64,000 bases of DNA from Neolewinella lacunae (GTDB lineage: Bacteria; Bacteroidota; Bacteroidia; Chitinophagales; Saprospiraceae): contig NZ_JACSIT010000153.1 in assembly GCF_014349155.1 (NCBI RefSeq), positions 124,001 through 188,000 of the forward strand, given 5' to 3'. The stretch's first letter is position 1; each line of letters starts with the position of its first letter. The position numbers and the translations under genes are program-made. The notes beneath the pieces are model-generated. The model did no database searches and had not been told where the DNA came from. It saw only the letters and a program-made list of their open reading frames with translations. Positions 45,401 through 53,200 of this stretch are shown here, in pieces.

Positions 45401-46618
45401 CTCGAACAGCGTAAAGAAAATGGTGGTGACGAAAATGGCCAGCTGCTCCGGGCCAATGTGGTAGGCGTGGAAAAATTCCTTCGGATGGGCCAGCTTGATG
45501 CCCACGGCAATGAGCATGGCGGCCAGGGCGGCGTTGGGAATCATCTCCAGCAGGGGATAAGCCAACAGGGCAAAGCCCAGAAGGAAAACGCCGTGGAAAA
45601 AGTTGGCCCAGCGGGTGCGTCCGCCCTGGGCAACGTTGGCCGAACTGCGCGCCACCTCGGAGATCATCGGCAAACCACCAATGAAGGCCGCCGCAGTATT
45701 GGCGACCCCCACGGCAATGAGGTCTTTATTGGGGTCCGATTTCCTTTTCCAGGGGTCGAGCAAATCGATGGCCTTCACCGTCAGCAAACTCTCCAGGCTA
45801 CCCACCAGCGCCACCATGATGACGTATTTGATGAAGACGACCGTGTGCTGAAAGACCGAAAAATCCACCTGGTAGCCCACCTGTTCCGCCAGGTTGCCCA
45901 CCTGCACCAAGGTGTAAGCCGGAGCGGTGCTGCGCAGGTCGAGGAAAATGCCGGCGGGAATGGCGAAGAGCAGCACCAGCAGCGGGGCGGGGATTTGCTT
46001 CAGCAAGGGGTGTTTCACCAGTTGCCATCCCAGCATGATGGCCAGGCTGACGCCGCCGATGATGGATACCCGGGGATCGAGGTGCAGGAAAAAATCGGGC
46101 AGGTGGGCGAAGAGCTCCAGCGGGCCTTTGCCCTTGGCCAGGGCAGGATCCGCGTTGAGCAACACGGGGATTTGCTTGGCAATGATGATCAAACCAATGG
46201 CCGCCAACATCCCGTGGACGGCAGACAAGGGAAAGAAATCGACGAAGCGGCCAAACTTCAGCAGGCCGAAGCCCACCTGCAGGAGGCCAGCCACCACCAT
46301 TACCCCCAGGGCCAGCTGCCAGCCGGGAATGCCACCCCCCAGTTCATTGACTGCGCCGGCCACAATGACGATGAGCCCGGCGGCGGGGCCCTTGATCGTC
46401 AGGCGGGACCCCGCGAAGAACGTTGCCAGAAGGCCACCCAAAATGGCCGTCACCAACCCCATCACCGGCGGAAATTCCGAGGCTTTGGCAATGCCTAAAC
46501 TCAGGGGAAGGGCGAGAAGAAAGACTACGAAACCCGCAGTCAGGTCGGAGATAAAGTTCTCCTTGAGTCCCGCCAGGCCGTCTTGGGGAACGGGCGGGAC
46601 CTTAGCTTGCTTATTCAA
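42458..46618 (-). CDS. Fusion protein: SulP anion transporter - STAS - DabA (DUF2309)
   Basis: About 1386 residues from a TTG at 46618 (the frame stays open to 46729, but the extra residues are not SulP-like and no ATG is available before the first helix). Residues ~18-438 are a SulP/SLC26 transporter (SDLTAGFVVFLLALPLSLGIA; VGSLESLLTVKAIDLLDPWKR; GGLPMISEVARSSANVAQGG). Residues ~446-528 are a STAS domain (RLVDHSVMENLHLFAED). From ~553 to the end it is DabA: FVHHNSLHAFQ, FCIDDREDSLRRHLEEV, VVAHGSSSANNPHHGAYDCGACSGRPGA. Candidate zinc ligands Cys873, Asp875, His1044 and Cys1059 keep the spacing of the characterised DabA site. DabA converts CO2 to bicarbonate vectorially with DabB, encoded 8 bp downstream. 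Ordinary DabA proteins lack a transporter domain, and the fusion is open across its whole length with no frameshift seen. Confidence 0.88.
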   Translation of the reverse strand: MNKQAKVPPVPQDGLAGLKENFISDLTAGFVVFLLALPLSLGIAKASEFPPVMGLVTAILGGLLATFFAGSRLTIKGPAAGLIVIVAGAVNELGGGIPGWQLALGVMVVAGLLQVGFGLLKFGRFVDFFPLSAVHGMLAAIGLIIIAKQIPVLLNADPALAKGKGPLELFAHLPDFFLHLDPRVSIIGGVSLAIMLGWQLVKHPLLKQIPAPLLVLLFAIPAGIFLDLRSTAPAYTLVQVGNLAEQVGYQVDFSVFQHTVVFIKYVIMVALVGSLESLLTVKAIDLLDPWKRKSDPNKDLIAVGVANTAAAFIGGLPMISEVARSSANVAQGGRTRWANFFHGVFLLGFALLAYPLLEMIPNAALAAMLIAVGIKLAHPKEFFHAYHIGPEQLAIFVTTIFFTLFEDLLIGIAAGMALKIVLHLLRGAPLKTLFRSGAQLRTTEEGVHIHLGSAALFTNYLGIKKVLDAVPGGQQVTIHLEDARLVDHSVMENLHLFAEDYARSGGQVHLLGLDHLAPVSAHPLSARIRRAEGAVAGKAVRSGAEEHFDAAHTLHALAHYLPSQLALKDFVHHNSLHAFQDEAFFTGIFKAAEVFGLKVTLNLNEYRRLYDLGRIRPEILHRVLVQEKGEALASIWETKLRESDYQTVYNPRIGRLRSLWQDYYAIDLDGQVQPLLFRILGSYLDQGIALWHFPFEDQGLLKAIRTVEASSYTSFFRSRRAKELLLDEGLELRQLLDLVVGNPAFYEQYLFDQQFAHKGWSGFVAAVESTPETLLYHKKISLHDLVVLELLLEIDALDTQLGSRWQALAADRTDVPESYFAPSPLDEHQEVLALWQMAFELDYYDEVLGALQHVAATPRLAAPARPSFQAMFCIDDREDSLRRHLEEVDPNCQTLGAPGFFGAAIYFQPFGGKFYQKNCPAPVTPRHLIKEIEATTERGQEHFHGKASHSFFRGALAAFSLGLWAGIRLVLDQFRPQMRPDIADAFSHMDINGKLLIENVDPGHRENGVQVGYTVAEMADVVEGLLRNVGLTEHFAPLVYVVAHGSSSANNPHHGAYDCGACSGRPGAVNARVFAFMANHAGVRSLLAQRSLHLPAGLQFIGGMHDTASDEIRWYDLEVLHPENAARHRANVGTYERALDLNARERSRRFASIDHTRDIRRVRQDIKNRSVSYFEPRAELGHGTNALCYVGSRTKIKGLFLDRRAFLQSYDYRQDPTGSTLAQVIAPLPIVCGGINLEYYFSRMDNEKMGAGTKLPYHVMGLFGVVNSADGDLRTGLPLQTVENHDPVRLLMIIEQVPDIVLDVIRANPAVYDWFAKGWIHLVALSPADGQTYLFRDGRFAPYRSLSAPRTSADIQKVIVEAPTMATNHLLDATRENLPVHVYHSK

Positions 46619-46808
46619 GGCAGTATTGTTTAAACCAGAAAAATTGCTTCGAGGGCGGGCGCAACGGCACCACCCGAAATCCACCGTCGACCACGCTACA
46701 AAGCGGGGCACAGTGGGGCGCCAGACCAACAGTCTGGGCCAGGCGGACGCACGGGAGCGGGGACCAACAGTATCAGCCCTCCCCTACCCGGCGGCAGCCA
46801 CAGGGCAA

Positions 46809-47168
46809 TTAACAATACACCTTGAGGGCGTGAAAGAGGAGGTAGCGCTTGCCACGGGGCAGCAACAGCGCAATATCCCACAACGGAGAACAGAAGACCA
46901 CGCGGTCTTCCGTGGGCCACCAGCGGGGCCTGTCTGGGGAGGGAACGGACTCGGCTTCTTTTTCCTGCAATTCTTCGGTATCGAAAAATTCCAGCAAATC
47001 AGAAGCAGGAGGCGCGAGAAAGTGGGGAGCAGTAGCCGTACCCGGGGCTTCGGCCAGGGCCGTATCCGCTGCGGAAGCGGGCAACACCGAAGCGGCGCTC
47101 AGCGGAGCTGCGGGGCCTGCCAGCAGCGTCAAAACGATTCCGAAAACGAAAACCCAGGCGGATTTCAT
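46809..47168 (-). CDS. Small secreted protein upstream of the DAB locus, unknown
   Basis: 119 residues. A clear signal peptide (MKSAWVFVFGIVLTLLAG..., cleavage near LSAAS) is followed by an Ala/Pro-rich linker, an acidic segment DLLEFFDTEELQEKEAE and a C-terminal hydrophobic WDIALLLPRGKRYLLFHALKVY. I do not recognise a family. It is on the same strand, ~190 bp ahead of the fusion gene start, with its own -7-like element, and may be co-transcribed with dab genes. Confidence 0.6.
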   Translation of the reverse strand: MKSAWVFVFGIVLTLLAGPAAPLSAASVLPASAADTALAEAPGTATAPHFLAPPASDLLEFFDTEELQEKEAESVPSPDRPRWWPTEDRVVFCSPLWDIALLLPRGKRYLLFHALKVYC

Positions 47169-47217
47169 GGGGGATTTAGCTACGGGCCCACGGCGCTGCG
47201 TGTGGCCTTACGGGATG

Positions 47218-47225
47218 CAAAAATA
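47218..47225 (-). promoter_or_regulatory. Candidate -7 element for the small secreted protein / dab operon
   Basis: The minus strand reads TATTTTTG, matching TAnnTTTG, 49 bp before the ATG at 47168. The -33 element is not obvious. Confidence 0.4.
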
Positions 47226-47326
47226 ACTAACTGCCGACGACGGAAGTTTTTTTATCTGTTTTATTTACGATGCCCGGGGAAAGTATCCTGCCCACGCTCC
47301 GGAAACTTTGCGAAGCAATTCCCCCG

Positions 47327-50089
47327 CTATTTTTCCACCCAACTGAAGGTGTAGCTCCCCGACCCGACCCGCAGTAGCGTCTGCCCGGCCCGCTCGCCGA
47401 TCAGCGGGGAGTCTTTTCCGGTTTTCAGTAGCTTACCACTCTCGCGCAGGGTGCCCGCACGGGCGAGCGGCAGTACCACCTCCGCCGTCGTATTCGGCGG
47501 CAGGGTGAGGGAAAAAGTGAGTTCATCACCCGACCATTTCCAGGCGGAAGAAATCGTACCATTGATGCTGTGGTAGCTGCCCTCCAGGTGGTCCATCTCC
47601 CGACTAAACGCGGGCTGGATGCGGAGCTTGCGGTAGCCCGGCCCGTCGGTCTCCAGGCCGAGGGCATGGAGGAACATCCACTCCGCCACCGAGCCGAAGG
47701 CGTAGTGGCTGAACGAATTCATCGCCGCGTTGATGGCGTCGTTGCTGTCGGCATCGCGCGTGTAACTGTTCCAGCGTTCCCAGATGGAGGTGCTGCCGTT
47801 GACGACCGAATAGCCCCAGCTCGGGTACTCCGTCTGCTGAAAAAGGCGGTAGGCCAGGTCATGGTGGCCATATTCAGAGAGCACCAGCATCACGTGTTTT
47901 GTCCCCAGAAAACCAGTGGAAAATTTGTCGCCGTTTTCGGTTATGGCTCTAGCCAACAACTGCGCGGCCTGCGGAGCAATCGCCTCGTCGTAAAGATCGA
48001 AATACAGGGCCAGGGCCAGGGCCGTCTGGGTTCCTTCGGTGGTACTGCCGTCTGGCCGGAGGTATTTTTTGGTAAAGGCCGCCTTGATGTCGTTAAACAG
48101 CGAGCGGTAGTGCGCCGCCCGATCCGTTTTGCCCAGTGCTGTGGCCATCCTGGCCATCAACAAAGCATCGTAGCCGTAGAAGGCCGAAGCGATGAAATCG
48201 TCGCTGGTCTTCGGTCCGGTCGTCAGCCAGTCGCCCCAGTTGTTGCCCGCGCCGGGGCGGAGGTGCCCCGTGGAAGCATCCGCTTGGAAGGCCATAAAAT
48301 TTTCCATCCCCGCCCAGGCTTTTTCCAGCACGCGGGTGTCGCCGTAGACTTTGTGCATGGTGTAGGGAATGATCACCCCGGCATCCATCCAGGCGGGGGA
48401 ATACTGCTCGGGGCGGCTGAAGGGCATGGGCGCAAAATTGGGGTAGGCCCCGTACCAGTGCTGGCTGTCGTCGAGGTCAATGAGCCACTTGGTGAAAAAG
48501 GCGGCTACGTCGGCCACGTAGGTCGCCGAACGGGCAAAAACGTGGGCGTCACCCGTCCAGCCCAGGCGTTCGTCGCGCTGCGGGCAGTCCGTAGGCACCT
48601 CAAAAAAGTTGGCGGCCTGGGTAGTTTTGATGTTCTGGAAAAGCTGGTCGTTCATGGTGTTGGACGAAGTGAATTCGCCCGCATCCGTGGTGATGGAACT
48701 CAGGGCAATGCCCGTCACTGCATCAGCGGCGGGCCGGGTGGGCAGGCCCGTGAGCTCTACGTACTGGAAGCCGTGGTAGGTGAAGCGCGGACGCCAGGTT
48801 TCGACGCCGCCGCCCCTGGTGACGTAGGTGTCCGTTGCCCGCGCCTTGCGGAGGTTGGCCGTCATCAGGCCGCCGTCTTCGTCGCGGAGCAGTTCGCCGT
48901 AGCGAATGGTGATCTTCGTGCCGGCGGGTGCTTCCACCTTCAGCTCAATGATGCCCGCAATGTTTTTGCCCAGGTCGTAGATGTAGGTGCCCGGGCTGGG
49001 CTCGGTCATTTTTACTGGTCGCAGCGTCTCGCGGGGCATCACGTAATCGCCGGGATAGGCCTGTAAACGGCCACTGGGAAAAGTGTAGCGGCGGGGCTCG
49101 GCCCAGGGGGTCGCTGGCGTAAATCCCGGGCGGTCCCAACCCACTTGTTCCAGGCGGGCGTCATAGTGCTCGCCCATCAAAATGTCAGCCTCCAAAATCG
49201 GTCCGGTGCTGCTTTGCCACGTCTCGTCGGTGGCGATGATCTCGGTGGTACCGTCCGTATATTCCACGTGGATCTGTCCCATGAAAGCGGGGTTGACGCC
49301 GTAAAATTCCCGGACTTTATCCTGGCGGGTGAGCAGCGCATAACCGATGTAGCCAGCGTACCAGCCGTCGGCCAGGATGACGCCAATGGCATTGTCGCCC
49401 TTTTCCAACAGGGCTTTTACGTCGAAGGTCTGGTAATACAGGCGCTGGTCGTAGTCCGTCCACCCGGGCAAAAACATTTCCTCGCCCACTTTCTGGCCGT
49501 TGATGCTCAGCTCGTAGAGACCAAGGGCGGTGGTGTAGGCCGTGGCGCGTTTGATCTGCTTGTCGGCAACGGTGAATTCTCTACGCAGGTAGCGGGCCGG
49601 CGGCAGGTAAAGGTCTTGGTACAGATCGGTAGTATCGTAACCGACATAGTGGCTGATGAACAGGCCTTGCCAGTCGGCGAAGCGCAGCAGGCCGGTCCGG
49701 AACATTCCGCCGGAGACGGTGGATGCCTGGTCGTTTTCGTCGTAACTGGTTACTGTCCAGCGGTATTGCAGGCCCGACTGCAGGGGTTGGCCGTTGTACC
49801 CGATCTGGTTGGTGGCGTTGGAATTTACCTTGCCGGAGTGCCAGACGACTTCCCGTTCGTTTAGCACTTTCAGCTCGTAGGCGGTCTGGTGGCGGTTGCG
49901 CCCCTCGCCGGTGAGTTCCCAGCTGAAGCGGGGTTTTTCTACGTCGATGCTGACGTTGCCGCTGCGGTATTCCACGCGGGGGTTAATCACCCGTAAGGCC
50001 GTTTGGCTTCGCAGTATTTCCTGCTGGGCGCGGACGCAGGTGCCCAGCAAAGTGAGCAAGAGCAAGGGAAGAAAAAAGCGCTTGAGCAT
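47327..50089 (-). CDS. GH78 alpha-L-rhamnosidase
   Basis: 920 residues from the ATG at 50089. The signal peptide FFLPLLLLTLLGTCVRAQ is R18-encoded. N-terminal beta domains (RVEYRSGNVSIDVEKPRFSWEL; RATAYTTALGLYELSINGQKV) and a concanavalin-like domain precede the (alpha/alpha)6 barrel with the GH78 catalytic block PTDCPQRDERLGWTGD (~497-512), then WMDAGVIIPYTMHKVYGD and SIWERWNSYT, and a C-terminal beta domain. It removes terminal alpha-L-rhamnose, supplying the rhamnose operon. Divergent from the DUF5722 gene. Confidence 0.92.
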   Translation of the reverse strand: MLKRFFLPLLLLTLLGTCVRAQQEILRSQTALRVINPRVEYRSGNVSIDVEKPRFSWELTGEGRNRHQTAYELKVLNEREVVWHSGKVNSNATNQIGYNGQPLQSGLQYRWTVTSYDENDQASTVSGGMFRTGLLRFADWQGLFISHYVGYDTTDLYQDLYLPPARYLRREFTVADKQIKRATAYTTALGLYELSINGQKVGEEMFLPGWTDYDQRLYYQTFDVKALLEKGDNAIGVILADGWYAGYIGYALLTRQDKVREFYGVNPAFMGQIHVEYTDGTTEIIATDETWQSSTGPILEADILMGEHYDARLEQVGWDRPGFTPATPWAEPRRYTFPSGRLQAYPGDYVMPRETLRPVKMTEPSPGTYIYDLGKNIAGIIELKVEAPAGTKITIRYGELLRDEDGGLMTANLRKARATDTYVTRGGGVETWRPRFTYHGFQYVELTGLPTRPAADAVTGIALSSITTDAGEFTSSNTMNDQLFQNIKTTQAANFFEVPTDCPQRDERLGWTGDAHVFARSATYVADVAAFFTKWLIDLDDSQHWYGAYPNFAPMPFSRPEQYSPAWMDAGVIIPYTMHKVYGDTRVLEKAWAGMENFMAFQADASTGHLRPGAGNNWGDWLTTGPKTSDDFIASAFYGYDALLMARMATALGKTDRAAHYRSLFNDIKAAFTKKYLRPDGSTTEGTQTALALALYFDLYDEAIAPQAAQLLARAITENGDKFSTGFLGTKHVMLVLSEYGHHDLAYRLFQQTEYPSWGYSVVNGSTSIWERWNSYTRDADSNDAINAAMNSFSHYAFGSVAEWMFLHALGLETDGPGYRKLRIQPAFSREMDHLEGSYHSINGTISSAWKWSGDELTFSLTLPPNTTAEVVLPLARAGTLRESGKLLKTGKDSPLIGERAGQTLLRVGSGSYTFSWVEK
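50026..50043 (-). repeat. R18 repeat, one mismatch, in the GH78 signal peptide
   Basis: Encodes GTCVRAQ. The coding sequence right after it (GAAATACTGCGAAGC) is shared with the GH78-like gene at 57326. Confidence 0.85.
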
Positions 50090-50186
50090 GGATCGGTAAC
50101 AATTGTGCGGACAAGCTAAGGAGGCCTTTTTGACTCCGCATCCTGTAGCATCCGGGTCTTGAAACAAATCCCGAAAGTAGCCCCCG

Positions 50187-50209
50187 CACCCCGAAGGTAC
50201 AGGATGCCC
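50187..50209 (+). repeat. 23-bp ACAGGATGCCC repeat
   Basis: Identical over 23 bp to 57249-57271 (core GAAGGTACAGGATGCCC). Lies between divergent GH78 and DUF5722 genes, 57 bp before the latter's start. GCATCCTGTAGCATCC at ~50138 is a partial inverse. Confidence 0.75.
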
Positions 50210-50265
50210 GGCCTGTTGCGAGGACCGGAAATTAGCCACGGATTCAAAACCAAGCGACTCCCGAC

Positions 50266-53200
50266 ATGCAAAAACTTTCCCCTTTCCTCCCCCTGCTCCT
50301 GATGGTGCTCCTCAGCACCTGCGTCAGCGCCCAACAGATCCCCCTCGTTTTTGAGGCCACGATCCGCAACCAGATTGGCATCACCCCGCAACCCGACGGC
50401 AGCCTGCTGATCAACACCCTCGGTGCCGACCCGTGGGTGCGGACCGTCCCCCTCACCCAATCCTACGACCACGAGCAGGTCTACGTGCTCAGTTTCGACT
50501 ACGAATCGGCCACCGGACTGGATAACCTGCAGGTCTTTTACGGCCTGCAGAGCGCCGCCCGCCGCGTGGATTTCGGGGAACTGCGGCCCACTACCAATGG
50601 CCCGCGCACCTTCAAGGCCTTCATGAAGCTGGAGGCCCCGATCTGGACCGAGGCCTACGACCGCTTTCGCTTCGATTTCGGTCGCTTCGCCGGGCAAAGT
50701 CTTACGCTGAGCAATCTACAGCTCCGCGCCGCCACCCCCACCGAAGTCATTCCCCTGACGCTCAACATCGACGAAAGATTGGGCACCAACGCCACCGTTG
50801 CCGCCGACGGCAGCGTGACCCTTACGACCAACAGCATCGATCCCTGGATCGCCACTTTTCCCTTTACCACCGCCTACGACCCGAGCCAAACTTACGTCCT
50901 GAGCTACCGCTACCAGGGGGATGCCCTGGATGATTTCCGCGTCTTTTTCGGCGAGCCTTACGATCCGGCACGCATGGCCCTGTTCGGTCCGCTGCCCAGT
51001 GCTGCTGCCTACACTGCTTTCAGCGGTTTTATGCCCGCCGGGGACCCCAACTGGCTCGATGGACCAGTGAATAAACTCCGCTTTGACTTCGGCCGCGAAG
51101 CCGGCAAAACCATCACCGTCAGCGATTTCTACCTGCGCGAACCCACCAACGCAGAAGCCAATGCCTACCAGCCACCGGTAGTAGTGGAAACGGTGGATCT
51201 GGAACTCGACGTCAACAACACCAGCGCAGGACTCAGCGGCACGGAAACCGCCCCGGGCGAGTACCTGCTCAACACTACCGGCAACGACCCCTGGATCCGC
51301 AGCAAAACGGTTACGGCCCTTTACAATATTGACTCCAGCTACATCATCTCCTTCGAATACCGTGCCCCCGAAGCCTACAATACCCTGGAAATTTTCTTTG
51401 GTCCACCCATCAACGCCACCCAACTCCTGACCACGGAGCAACTGCCTGCGGCGGCGGAGTGGACGACCTACGTGCTCAATCCCCGGCTGTACGTGGACAA
51501 TTTCCAGACCGCCGACTGGACGGATTTCCGCTTCGACTTCGGCCGGCAGGAAAACACCACTAAGCAGATCGAGATCCGCAACCTGAAACTGCGCAAGCCT
51601 ACGCCCCAGGAGCGGCTGGACGAAGAAAACAGCGACAAATTCCGCAGCCGCATCGTCAACCAGCAGTTCAATGCTTACCTGGCCAGCACCTTTCCCGACC
51701 GCGTGACGGAGGTGAAGGTGGATTCAACCCAGGTTACCATCCGCGGCGAACTCAGCGGCGGTACCGGCCCCTATTTCCTGGCCGAGATTAACCCCGAAGA
51801 CTATGGCTTCGACCTGGAAACCTTCGATCACCTCATCCCCCTGGCGGAAACCAGCGGCAGCTTCAGCGTGCAGCAGCCCCGCTTTGCCCCCCTGGCCGAC
51901 CGGCAAAAGGACCGCCTCTACGCCCGCTGGGCAGTGGTGACGCCAAACGCTGCGGGCACCTACACCAGGACCTCCGCCCTGCACTGGGCCACCCACATCG
52001 CCTACGCCGCCGAAAACAACCTGCCGGAAGACAAAGCGACCACCATCAAGGGGCTCGATGGCCTCACCCCCGGCACCCTCGGCAACTTCAACGACTTGCT
52101 GGATCTGGACATCAAGAGCATGAAAATAAACCTCGTGCTCAACGGTGTATTTGCCCTCAACCCGGGTGCCAACACCACGACTTACGACTTCAACGGCAAG
52201 ACCTACCACATCAACCAGACCTTTGTGGACAATCTGGATGCACGAATCAAAATTTGTAGCGACAACGGCATTAAGCCCGCCTTTGTCCTGCTGATCCCCA
52301 TCAGCTTCACGAATGCTTTTCTGGACAGCATCTTCACTCACCCCGACGCCCGCCTGGGGCTCTACAGCATGGCCAATGTTACCGACGCCCGCGGGGTGGA
52401 GCATTATACCATGCTGGTGGATTTCCTCAGCCGCCGCTATTCCCGTCCGGATCAATTGTACGGCCGCCTCGACCAGTGGATCATCCACAACGAGGTCGAT
52501 GCCCACACTTCCTGGACCCACGCCGGCGAAAAACCCGCTCCGCTCTACACCCAGATCTACGACCGTTCGATGCGACTCGTACACTACACCATCCGCAAGC
52601 ACAACCCCACGGCGAAGGTCTTCAGCTCCCTCACCAAGCACTTTGCCAGCAAGGTGGGGGGCGAAGCCGGGCCCAACTTCCGCTCGCGGGAAATCCTCAC
52701 CGTCCAGGGCAAACTCATGCAGCTGGAGGGCGACTACGAGTGGGGCATCGGCTGGCACTCCTACCCCACCAACCTGCGCAACCCCGCCGTGTGGCAAGAC
52801 GCCATCAGCGCCACGCCCCTGAGTTACGACGCCGCCCAGATCACCCCACGCAACCTCGAAGTGATCGATGGCTACGTGCGTCAGAAAAGTGTGCTGTACA
52901 ACGGCCGGAAAGTCCGCACCATCCTGTTGAGCGAGAACGGCTTCAGCTCCAACGTCAGTACCAACCCCACCTTCACGCAGGAGCGGCAGGCCGCCGCCGT
53001 GGCCTACTTCTGGAAAAAGACGAACGAGCGCCTGAGCGCCATCGAAAACATCCAGTACCACCGCTGGGTCGATAACCCCAACGAAGGCGGCCTGGAATTT
53101 GGCCTTTGGACGGTTTTGCCCGGCACGATCGAGGGCTTCAATGAGAAAAAACCGAGCTGGTACGTCTGGCAGGCGGCTGGCACGCCGGAGGAAGACGCCG

